Assembly (NCBI GenBank): GCA_037179515.1
Contig: JAXCGZ010022663.1
Span: forward strand, 170,001-234,000
Reading direction: 5' to 3'
DNA: 64,000 nt
Origin: Halocaridina rubra
Lineage: Eukaryota; Arthropoda; Malacostraca; Decapoda; Atyidae
The notes beneath the pieces were generated by a model. That model saw only the letters and a list, made by a program, of their open reading frames with translations, was not told the origin of the DNA and did no database searches. Numbering within the stretch: position 1 is the stretch's first letter; each line of letters starts with the position of its first letter. Positions 10,528-23,200 of the stretch are shown here, piece after piece. The position numbers and the translations under genes are program-made.

Positions 10528-12821
10528 GTAAATATAGATTAACCTCAGTTAAAATTAGTATTATGCACTATCCAGACCACAAAGAGGCATTTTTACGGTC
10601 ATTTTTTACAATTGCACCCGTCTCAATTTGAAGATGAAATTTATAATTTTCCATTGGTTTCTGATATGTTTTGAATGAGTATGACCTTGAAAACCGTCGG
10701 TATATATATGCTAACCTAACCTAACCCAAAAATAGTAATTAACAAAAGCAAACATTTATTTCCATTTGTGTACGATGGCTATTCCTATACAATTTAAGAG
10801 TAACTTATAAGATGACATGTAACAGAACTAATAAGTAAGAGGTTAATATATACAGTTAAAGTAAATATAAACATTTTCTTATGGTGTTTGATGCTATTAA
10901 ATGATTGTGACCTTGAAAATTGTCGCAACTTATTATTTTTAAGTTAGTATATACCTTCCGAAGGTGTTCAAGGTCATACCCACTCAAACCACATAAAAAA
11001 CAGTAGTGAAAACATAATGTTCACCTCCATATTAAGTGGGGTGTAATTGTAAAAAAAAAATACCCCGTTTATATGCAAACCAGTTCATAGACACTCAAGT
11101 GGGTCAGGTTAGTAGGTCAGTTAAGATACTTGGTTCGGTTAAGTTACAGAAGGGGTGCAAACAACGAATTTTTACCTTTTTTCTCAGTTTTATGAAAATT
11201 ATTGCACAATTTGTTGTTTAATTAGTATTATAGCAGTATGTTTTGCAAGTATTGTTCTATTGTTTTCAAGGCGTTTTGACCCATTTATAGCATTTAAGTC
11301 TGAATTGCCAATTTTTGAAGCAAAGTTTCGACCCCCACAACATTAATTATCTATGTGAGAAACTATATACGCATTAGCTTAACCTAACCTAACAACTTAA
11401 GGGGGTTATTTCATGCTTTGGGGTCGCTAATCTTTACATGATCCAGCTTTTTTGCATATGAATTCAAATAATATTAGTAAAAAAGTATAATTTCTATATT
11501 ACATTACATTCACATCTTGTTTACATTGGGCTTAACTTTATTGGTTATAGGTGTTTCTTTAGTGATGTATTTGTTTCCGATTCGAAAAATACAAAATGAA
11601 TCTCAAATTCCAATATTAAAACACTTAATGGTGCTATGTCAAACAAGAAATTTGTCTTTAGAATCGATAAAGCACAAAAAACCTTAGGGTTAAGATTCGG
11701 ATTACACACTTCCGTAAGTCATGCAGTATTAACACTCAAATTAACCTTGTTAAGGTTTTTAAGACTTCACATTCGAATTAGGTTAAATTGTTTTGGTTAA
11801 GTTAGTTTGGTTAGATTAGTTAGCCAAGAATAATGGAGATTCATAAAACAAAGCTTTATCAAACATGGCTAGGATTCTGTTTGAGAATTTTTGCATTAAG
11901 GCGGATAGTTTGCTAAATATTGTCAATGTCATTTTTAGCCTCCCTGATCGAGTCAGCTAGAATACTTCCTCCGCCTTCCCCTGCGTATAAAAGTCGACTA
12001 AATGGGGCTGAGTGAGGGGACTGCAAATCCCCTCCTTTGTATTTTTTCTCCCCAAAGAGTCAGTGTATTTTGCCTTGACGTAACTAAAGCTGTTATTCAT
12101 TCCTGACTTTTCTTTAAGTTTAGCCTTGTTTAGTCTACTAAAATTTGTGTCCAAAATTTATTGAATGTTTACTTCGAAAAATGCCATGACATGAATCTGA
12201 AAACAATAAACGAGCAGTTTAATATAGTGGATTGTTTTATGATTTTACAAAAGGTTCTCCAGAGCAGGAAATGTGTCCTTGATGAGAGGGCGGAAAATAA
12301 ACCTCAAGATGAAGTTGTAAAATAGATATTTGGCTAGCATTTGGGTGTGGGTAGATTTTGGTTAATTGTTACCCTGAAATTGTGGACCATAACTAAATAC
12401 ATCGTATGGATAAAATTATTAATGTTGAGAATAAGCACAAAATATTTTTCATTGCATGAAAAAATAGAAAGGAGCAATGATTTAGTGCAAGAGACACTGT
12501 AATATGCAGTAAAACGTTTGAATTATTAGTTCACTTTACTGTGTTTCTGTTTCTACATGAAAAGGACATTCAACTAATTGCAAAGCATTGGGCACTCAAA
12601 TGTACAGTAGTTCTGTATACTGTATTAAAGCTTCTAGAATTTCACATGTGGTACAAAATGGTAATATTTCCAGTATGTAATACCAAGCAGATATAATAGA
12701 GCCAGGGTAGCCACTCTCACTTTAAGCCCCTAAGGAAAACGTTACCATTTTTAGATATTCATATATAGTAATGACTGCTTTTCGTTATATATATATATAT
12801 ATATATAATATATATATATAC

Positions 12822-12901
<80 letters not shown>

Positions 12902-15900
12902 ATTATCCCTCGACTTCAGGGTCAAATTTTCTTTTCAGTGTAATATTTTTATGAGAATAATGATTACTTTAAATGCCTGCCTTTATTTTAACAATCTTGC
13001 CAGAAATATGGATAGAAAATAAACTTTTACTTATTATGCATTCAGATTTATTCTTAGAACTGTTTAGGATTTACGGAATCCTTTAAATGTCGCTTCACTA
13101 AAGAAAGGTATAATACACAGATGCAACGTGATCAGTACCATAATTGATCAATATGATAGGTATAGAACCATATCAGTAACTGTCATTATTATTATTATAA
13201 TTTGTTTTTTACATTTTATATGTTGCTATTAGTCCCCATTTTTGGGTGGACACAAATGAAGCTGGGGAAGTAAGGCTGGATGCCCTTCCTATTGCTCTGC
13301 CATGGGTCCATTACCTATTGAGTCGAGCACTCTTCCGGATGCCCCACGGCAGACCCCATATTAATAACTCTTATATCCCTAAGAATTCATTGTTAGGTTA
13401 TTAACTAGAATTGCTTGTCACTATTAAAAAAGTATTCCATTAGCAGTGCATGTGCTCTTTTATTTCCTGATAGTGAGAATGGTAACAGTACTTACGGTGT
13501 GCTCAGAAGGGCAGTGGTCTTACGGACTCAAATCCAGACCACTTTTTGTTCTGTACATTTTTTTTTCCCGAAACTAGTATGTGGCTAACGGAAATATCTT
13601 GGACTAAGACATGTTTTTTTAACTCATTATTAAAAGCATGGCCCCTTTATGTTGAGCTATATTGCATACTTTATTTTTCTATTAAATTTAACTGTGTATT
13701 TAATTAGGCATTGGTTTTGCCTTTACAGTACAATATATATAAAATCTCGCAATATATTTGCACATATATTTACAATTTTTAGTTAAATTGCTTTAAAGCT
13801 GGTGGTAATATTTTCACATGTTTATATGGTTTGATGCTTCTTACCAACCCGTTTGAGTCTGGTGTTTGAATTGACGTAACATTTTACACTTATGTGGTCA
13901 TTTTTTTACACCAACCCTCTCCAATTTATGCAAGCTTGGGACAGCCCCCTAGTAAAGCTGGCTTGTTCCCCACCTGCTAATTGACATATACACAGTATAA
14001 CAAATTAACAAGATACGAGTTTTTTTTTCTCAGATCCATAGCTATCGTAAACAGTATTTGGATCTCCTGCAGAATTGGGACTTGAAATGTTTATAGGTCC
14101 TAATTCTTCAGGTGGAGTAAAGATCTGATTCAAAATCGTTAGTTGAACGATATTGATAAACACCAAGCTCAAAGTTTAAGCTGAACTAACCTAACTTATC
14201 CTAACATTGATATAAGTCATGTCCCAGTTCTTCAGGAGACCCAGTAATTATTTTATGCAGTTTTCTGGAGACTGATCTTGAGATTCTTAATTGGCTAAAC
14301 TCTGTAAATACTGCTTAAATGAACTGACTTTCTGTATGTAACATCAGGAAACATGTAAAGGATTCGTTTGTGGAGTGCTTCAAGGCTGTATTATATGTCC
14401 TCATTATCTTGTTAAAAATTAAATGAATTAACATATCTTTATTAGTGTTTAAGTACTGAAATTGATTCTAATTACGTATATGACCTAGTATGGGGACCGC
14501 TGTAGTGTAACCGAGAGAGTGCTTGACATGAGGGGGTGATGGACCTGTGTTTGAACCTGAGTTAGGGTGATAGGATGGGTATGCAGCCTTGATTCCCCAG
14601 CTTCAATACGTTTGTCCACCCTCAAATGGGAACTAATATTATCATAGAACTTTTAAAAAGAAATATCATTATGCTTTTATAGGATCATTTGTGGAATGAT
14701 TCAAGGCTATATTATTTGTCCTCCTTGCCTTGTTAGAGTCAAAGGAATCGATATATCTTAATTAGTGTTCTGGTGATTTGATGTAATTACATATTTGAAT
14801 TTGATTTTATATCTTTTTCATAGCATGCTAAAAGATAAAGTTATTAGTGTTAAAATTTTATTTTCATCTTAGACACATCCAATGATGTATTCATAGAATC
14901 TCCCAAATTGACATGGTCTACTATAGCAGATGACCATATTTTGTGATCTAAAAGTTGAAAGTGCTCCCAATAATAATATTAAATATGTGTTATCCTTTCT
15001 GCATCTATTTAATAATGAATAGTCTTTCATTGGGTCCATTTTCTAGAGTTCAAGAAGAAGAAGAATAAAAAGAAGGGGGGAGGAGGAGGAAGAGGATGAG
15101 GAGGACTATGAGGAAACACTTGAAGAAGGAGCAGACGGAGGAGATATTTGAAGAAGAATGAGGAGGAGAAGGAGGAGGGGTAAATGACACGACTAGGAAG
15201 GTTTTAAGGAACTGGTTCCAGGTCAAGTGCGCGTGCGTGGATTTCATGTGGTGCCTAATTTGGCTGTTTTCAGAGGTGCCCATAGGCTTCTAATACTGTA
15301 TATTTTTTCCCGTCGTATGTGTTTTTTTTTTTTTTTTTAGATATGTTCCTTTACCCTTTCTTTATCCCTTACTTAACTTGAATAAAGAGAATATGACCCA
15401 CCTTGGAAGTTGATCTCAAAGAGACTTTGATGAAGGCCTGATATTTCTTACAGTGATCCGTTATTTCATTAACGTGTAATTATGATCATGGAGCAGGAAG
15501 TAGAGCCTGCTGTATTGAGAAACAGTACATGATAATGGATGTTGTTGTGGTTGTTTTTGAAGCTACCTGTCCAAACATCCCGTAATTGCTAAAGAAGATC
15601 ACTGCCAATCCTGGCCTTTCCCCCCAGAACTCATAGAGTGTATGAAGTGTTGGTGGCACATGTGGTTGAGTGCAGTACAGTCTTCCATAATGCTTTTCCT
15701 GGCTTGCTTTCAGTGTCTCTAGCTAGAAGGTATCTTCAAGAAATGACTGCTGGAGTTGGAGAGTCATTACTCAGTGCAGAAAAAAATTGAGTTATTGTAT
15801 GTGTTGCCTTGAGAGAGGAGGTAATTGCCTGGGTGTCCAAAGCCTCTCCCAGGTTCTCTAGCTCCATTAGAGGCAGGGTTTGGTTGTGGCAATTTGCCCT

Positions 15901-18900
15901 CTTTTGCTGCTCCTCATCTGAGTTGCAGCTCCGATGGGTGGACCTGTGCCGGAGACGATACCACTCCAAGTTCAGTTCAATGGATGTTTTTACCTATGAT
16001 TACACCGGTGCTTAGCTGTGTGAAAGGAATGAAATTGTTAGCGAGGATTATGTGGGTAAAAGTGGGATGTGAGTTGTGGTTGTTTGTGAGCTTGTAAGGT
16101 TTTGGTAGCGTGAGACGTGAGGAGGACGTAAAGAATTATTGAATTATATGAATGATTTGCATTGTAAAGCGAGTAATCATTGTTTTATGTCACTATTAGT
16201 CCCCAATGTGGGGGTGGACACAGACAGTGCAAATGGGGAATTAAGGCTGGATATCCTTGCCAGCACCCTTTGGTGGGCTTGATCACAGGTCTGTCAACTC
16301 CTGCATCCTGCACTTTAACCAAATGGCTACCATGGTCCTACTTTAATGATATGTATTGTACTTCAGTTAATCGTTATTGCAAAGAATAAATGTCATGTTA
16401 AAAAAGACTATGTTATATTTCTGTTTAAATCTTAAAGGTCATATTCATTGTTAGAAATAATGTATGCTTTTTAAAGTAAAGTTGCATCATATATTGAAAC
16501 AATTGACTTTGTAGAAGGTCATGTTTAACATTAAATACAGATGAAACTTATATAAGTCCTTGCAGTAAAATGACTTTGTACGTAAGGGCCTCACAGTTTA
16601 CTGTTTATTGGTTCTGTAGCAAGATCACTACATCACTCTTTCAGTGTAATTAGGGTATTGCATTTATATTTTTTTTATTTTTGTTGTTTCCATCTGATTA
16701 TCTTTTCCCCTAGTAGCATATTATTTCACTGAAGCTATCAGGGTACCAAAACTGCAACAAAAGACCCAAAGTTTCTCTTTCATTCGTTGCTCTGTCATAG
16801 AAAAAATTAAGGGATGGAGGTGCCTTCTCTCCTATCCCTTTTGGTCACCTTATATGACACCTTGGTGATACAAAGAAAAGGGGGGTTAGATTTATATATA
16901 TAATTAATTAATTATTTTTTTTTTTTTACTAAAGATATAGTGTGTACTTAGACTGGGCGGATCAGGTAAAGTTTAGTGACCCCAGTACATTAAATATTCC
17001 CGTATATTATGTTGGGTTAGGTTAATATTGGTTAAATTATGCATAAGTCTAACAACCTAACCTGATGTAACAATTTACGGATTATTTAATTTACTGGGGT
17101 AACTAATATTTACCTGACGCGGATGAGCTGCTCTATTCATCATGAATTGCATGTCTGTATTTGCTTCTCTTGACCTAGATCTAGCACTGAAGGGCATAAT
17201 TGAGCACAATGTATAAAGAGTGGCACTGTTGCTAAGTAAAGAATTAGGTTGACCTCATCAGATCTGTCTTTATCTGTCATGAGGTCAGCTTTTTAGAGAT
17301 AGTCTAGTTATCAGTGCCTTTTAAGCACATGCACTGATAGGTATGGGGGTGCTGTCTTTCAATTCATTTCTAAAAATGTACAGAAAGAAGAGCAGAGATT
17401 ATTTATTCTTTTTTGCTTCTTTTCTGTTATGATTCTTTTTCTTCTTATTATTATTATTACTGTTGTCGTTGTTTTTGTTATTATTATTGAATTAAAGAAA
17501 TGAGTTATAACAGCTAAACAATGCATACTTAAATAATCAAAAGGAGACCTTGTTTACTTGAAAAACAAGGTAAAAGAGTGGATAATATTTTCTTCTTTGT
17601 TACAAAGAGAGTAATGGGGTTGGCACTGAGGGAAGGGAGTTGAAAAGCTTTGTTTAAGGCATATTTTCTGTGTGACTTTGTCAAAAAACTTTTTCATTAC
17701 TATGTTGCTTTGTCATGGATAATGTACAGGTAATTTAAGCTGCTATAAAGTGGATTTTATGATATATTGAATTTTAGCTTGAGTTATTAGTGATTTACAG
17801 TACACTTGTTGAGTAGATTGTTTTAAATGTAGTATTAGTTTTTTTTTGTCACATGGCTGTATAACTCTTCATCATATATTTCTATTCATATGTGTAAGCT
17901 TGTCATTGAACTTCATACTGAAACATCATTATTTATTAAATGCAGTAATGTATTTTCATATGGGAATAATTATGTCGTTCTTTTGGCTAGTTAACTAATA
18001 ATCATAATTGCAATTATAATTTCATATTGGTTGCAAGCTGTATACTGAATTACTGTCTACTGTATAATGAATTACAGGTACTAAAATACCCCCAAAATGC
18101 GAAAAAACTATCCAATACCTGTATATGTTCTAAAGTTTGCTCTTTATTACTGTATATTTCGTATACAGCAAGTGAAATGAAAGTTTTTGGATCTAATTTT
18201 TTTTCACTTGTCATGATAGTCCTTGGAAGATCAGTGTAGCATAAGCAGTAGAGTGCTTGACTCTGGAGGTGATGGACTTATGCTTGAGTTTGCAACAGGG
18301 TGATAGAAAGGGGACCCAGCATTAATTTCCCAGCTTCAGTTCATCTGTGTCCACCCCAATTTGGGGACTTAGAGTTACATATAAATTGTAAAAAAAATAA
18401 AAAATAGTTATCCTTGGAAGAAAATCCAGAGTTTGTCTTCTTTATTTAGTGATTCATATTGAATGAGCTGTATTCATTGATTCAGAGTGGTTTTATGACT
18501 CATTGTTTCAGTGACTGTTTTCTTTCTTAGAATTAGATTATTATTTACTTCCTGGATACGGTACTAATATTGATTACACCTAACTTTAGGGATTTGTAAG
18601 AAATGACTTCTTCCTTTGTGTATATTTTTTATTTTTTAATAGACATGATTTATTTTATTATTTATTTTATATATAGTAATGCTTTCTTATCATTCAAGAG
18701 TTTTTTTAGCTTTGATAACTTTGATTTGATTCATATTTACTATTTTTAAATACTGTATCGTCAGTATGCTTTATGTATGTTCCAACACATTTGAGTTTCT
18801 TTCTCTTATTGCGGATATACAGATGTGTCACATAGGAGTACCTCCTTTATTTTTGTCTTTCATTACAGTACTACCTTCTCCTCATCAAAAGGTATAGATG

Positions 18901-19678
18901 TCCAGTCAAGGCTTTTCTGAGTTATTCTGCCTCTATGAATATGTGGCTTTGAAATATGAAGAAGGTTAAGCTCTTTACTACTCCCTCTTTCATCATTTCT
19001 TCTTGAGATATTTCCAGACTTGGAGACACATGTTGTCTAAGAGCCTTCAAAAGGGTTAGGATATTTTTCCTATTCCAATTTATGTCTTTGTTGCTCAGAT
19101 TTTAATCCCAAGAACACAGTATGTTCTTCACGAATGCCCGTAAACGGCTTCTCACAGCGGATAGTCATTTTGTTTTTTAGACAAATGTTTTTGCCTTTGA
19201 GGGCTAACTAAAAGGTTTTGTGTAGACCTTTTGGTAGGGAATTATATATAATATCTGTGATCTTGAGACACCTGAATGATTTCCCAAAGGCTGGGGTACT
19301 TTCCTATACTTTGGTAGCAGCAGTCTATAAGCCAAGAGGATGCCATGGAATTCCTGCTTTTATGGGCTTATCCCTGCCCCATTTTTCACCTCTTTCTTTT
19401 GAAGAGGAGGATGGATCAGAGGCAGGACATGGAGAAGGTGCAACCTACAGAAGTATCAGGCTGGACCTTAAATAATCCACTTCAGCCAATAATGCTGGTG
19501 TTGAAAGCAATTTGGCTGCTGCTCTTGGAGAATCAGCAGCTATGGCATCCCTGGTGTACACTGCAGAGAAGTTTTGTACCAATACGCGTTACTAGATGTT
19601 TACGTAAGCTTCCTTTCAAATCCACTCTGATAGATGGTTACATCTTTGATGCATCTAATAAATTTTTCCCCTTTTTTA

Positions 19679-19775
<97 letters not shown>

Positions 19776-20226
19776 CTGGGTCCTTTTCATCAGTGACCAA
19801 ATATAATAAATTTTTAGTTTCAGAACATTCCGAATATCTTTGGTCCTCTATGAAGTGATGAGAATACATAAGGAATCTCTGTGCAAAAGAACTGTCCTGA
19901 GAGAAGCCTTTCTATATCTGTATGTCTTTCTAACCCCCCCTGAAGTAATTTAACAAACTTAGGCCTAATGTATTTGGAAGATAGGTACCCAAGGAAGGTT
20001 TTAGGGGGAGTGGGCTATTTCCCTTCTCACAACAGCGTATCCACCATTTTACCACAGAATCAGAGGCACTGTCTACTGGATATGCTGATACTGAGCCATC
20101 CAGGTACATTGCTTTCTTGTAGGCTACTTATGGGAGTATATATTAAGGCAATGGGTGGAGAGGCAAAAGTCCCCTTTATCCAGTAAAGTATTAGGGTCTT
20201 CCAGAGACACATCATATTGGTCTTAT

Positions 20227-20263
<37 letters not shown>

Positions 20264-23200
20264 CAGAGCAAATTTGAAAAGGCTTCAAGGAGGGATAAAT
20301 CTTAGATCCTGGAGTTCCTGGAATGTTAGTCTGGTGGCCACCTTCCTTGTGACTGTAAAGGCACAAGTCTCATGAATGACCCATTTCTATAATTCTCACC
20401 TGAGAGTATGGTGTAAGGGGTATTCGAAGGGATGGGTCAGTACTCCCTGAGGGTACTTGAGAGCCATCTTGACATTCTTGATGGTATGTATGGAAGCAGC
20501 AGAGTAGGCCTGTTTAATCACTCGAAGCTCCATTTATTATATGATGTATGAAGACAGTACTGTTGTAACTTTTTCAAATTCCTATATAAAGATGAAGAAC
20601 TTCGTACTCTATATTTTATCACATATGTTTATAGAGTATTCAGCATATATACGTTTTGAGAAATGAATTCACAATAGATATCTGTTGTTTGCATTCAGTG
20701 AATGTTGTACTGCTGTGATGTTTCCATACTTGATTTGGTAACTACATTAAAACATTAAACTTCTTATGCATTTTTACATTCAAATGTTTGTTATATGATT
20801 ATATTGAGAGTACAGTTCTACTTGTCAATAATTTGAGTTTTAGATCCTAATTACTGACACACATTATGTAGTCACCGTGGCAAAATGGTAGTGTCTGCGA
20901 CTCTGAGGCGGCAGGTCGAGGGTTTGCACCCCATCACGGACTGAGGGCATACACTCAGGGTAACGATTACATCTGCCAAAACAAGTCCTTTGTAGGAAGG
21001 CAACCGTCCTAGCCCTTAGTAGAAAAGGGAGTTCGTGACGTAAAGCCGAATCAATCTACTGACACACACTATACAAATATTCTCCTTGGAAAGAAACTGT
21101 TGCAAGAGAGACAAGATCACCAAGTATCAGTTGCTGATTGCTCATTTATGGATAGATTATTCATTAATATGATAGTTTAGTATATTTTGGACTTTCATAA
21201 TTATGTATATGTAAAATATTTCTCTGAACTACAAATGATTTCAGTTTACATTATTTTTTTAACAGGTTGTTACTGGACAGCTAGTTTACCTGACCCTGAG
21301 AGTTGGAGAGACCAAATGTTCTATTGGAACGAGAGATATCGGCCCTTGTGCCTTCGATCCCTCTGAAGACACCTATGTGTGCGAAATGGTCGTTTGGGAA
21401 AGGCCTTGGCTCAATAGCTCCAAGGTTATTGATGAGAAGTCAAGGTAATGCAATAAACTCTAGGGGGGCAAAAATACCTCCTTCAAGTTCCCCTTCATGT
21501 TGTAAAACAAATAGATTTTGCAGAGCTAAACTGGGGATCCCCTCCTCCGTATTTTTTTCCCACAAAGAGTCAAGTTTTATTTTTAGCTTTGACTCTGCCA
21601 CTCCCCTTATATTGGGATTACATTTTGTACATTGATAGAAAATAACAGAAAAGAATATCCAAAGTAACATTTCTTGTCAAAAACCCTCAGTAACAATTCT
21701 AGCCATTAATGCCTGCAAATTGCAAGTAATCAGCTCCAAGACATTGTTTATTTGATAGAAGTTCAGTTTTTATTGTAATGCATCATAGAGGCGTTCAAGA
21801 GAGATACGAAATATAACCTACACCGCCAAGCAGTTTTATTTTCGAGTTCTCTTCTGTAAACTGCAATTTAATATAGGATAGTATATGTTGTATGAATTTA
21901 CAGCATGATGGTGTAAATGCCTTCAACTTCATGATGCTTTAGCGTGCAATAAATTAATTAAGCAACAAGTTCGCTTCGTAATACTGATTTCCCATATACT
22001 TCTTTGAAAGGTGCGCTGAAACTGAAGACGACAATGACTTTAACAGTTGGGGCTTCTCGACCCGTCTTTTACAAACGCACTCACCATCTGACCGAGTGTT
22101 ACCAACATTACCAGAAGGGGTTAGCAAAAAGCAGTTGGAATTGGAAGCTTTTAACTATGTCGACCGTGGTTCAGAATCCAAGTTTAAGGGCGAACTTATT
22201 TCTTCTAACATTGGGGAGATTAGAGTAAGTATGAAAAGTTTGTGAGTTCACATTTCATTGTAGATACTTTTTACTCTTTTAAGTAAAAAAAAAAACTTAT
22301 ATTGAAACAGCAGGATAGCTGTGTCTGTATAAAAAGACCGTGACTATCTGGGTTTTGGTACACCTTGTCCAACCTTGTCCACTGTATTGCTTGTTTCCTA
22401 GCGGTGAAATATTTCGAGAGAGAGAAATTGACGAGTTCTGGCATCCTGATCTCTCTTAATTTATTTATGTAACATGCTGAGAGTTTGGTGTGGAATCTGT
22501 TCTTTCCTGACCCAAGGATAATTTGCAGGTACAATAGTTTATATTAGTCTTGTCAATGTATAATTACCATGATACTTGAACATGTGTGGTTGCATATATC
22601 TTGTGTAGTGTACCAATATATTTTATGGAGTCGCTAATTGGAGCCCATTAAACTTTATATAAAAGTCAGAGATGATTATTAAATAAATAATGTTATATAC
22701 ATTGTAGTTTTACAGTTTATTTCATTTTTAGAAGTTAATAATCAAAATTTAATCTAAACTTGTTAGTATAATCGCAGGGTTATTTCATATTTTTACATCT
22801 AACTCTCAAATGACTTTGATATTGTAATACCTCTGATTAGATTTCCCAAAGTTCAATAACTCTCAACATATATTCACTCTCAATCTAGATTGTTAATTCA
22901 CTACTTGAATTTAACTTTTTATCATTAAATTTGATAACTGAACTGCTAAAGTTTCCTTCTTTTTTAATCAGCTTGTCAATTTATTGCTTAATATTGCATA
23001 GCTTGACATTATAATTAGATTTAATAATTGAACTGTTACAACTCCCTCGTTCTTTTGTCAGTTTGATCCCTTGGACAACATGACGAAGGTTCAAGTTAAT
23101 GTCGAATACGGCTTCAAACTGTGCTTGAAGTCGTTAGACCAACAGCCCGATCCACGTGTGTGCCCTCGCGACACTCACAGAGATCACTACATATGCTCTG

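Larger units (their letters stand above)
19020..20540 (-). mobile_element. Possible decayed retroelement coding remnant
   Basis: Two GC-richer patches read as coding-like protein on the minus strand, with breaks. One is about 19300-19600 ([20 protein letters not shown], then a Ser/Pro-rich stretch). The other is about 20280-20520 ([20 protein letters not shown], then [15 protein letters not shown]). The style resembles gag or linker regions of a retroelement, but no catalytic motif was found. A TA array and a T tract interrupt it. Confidence 0.3.
10528..21265 (+). other. Intron 1 of the cystatin gene (10.7 kb)
   Basis: Bounded by CAG|GTAAAT and a T-rich AACAG acceptor. It contains palindromic MITE-like elements, family-1 and family-2 SINEs, two TA arrays, a T tract, and a minus-strand retroelement-like remnant near 19.0-20.5 kb. 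No host exon was recognised. At 10.7 kb it is by far the longest intron of the gene, so enhancers could lie here, but none can be read directly. Confidence 0.75.

Noticed and set aside
19345..19869. Tyr-Ile repeat frames here and over the other TA arrays (39700-40192, 49147-49538, 50469-50753, 59343-59655)
   Set aside because: Translations of TA or ATT repeats only.
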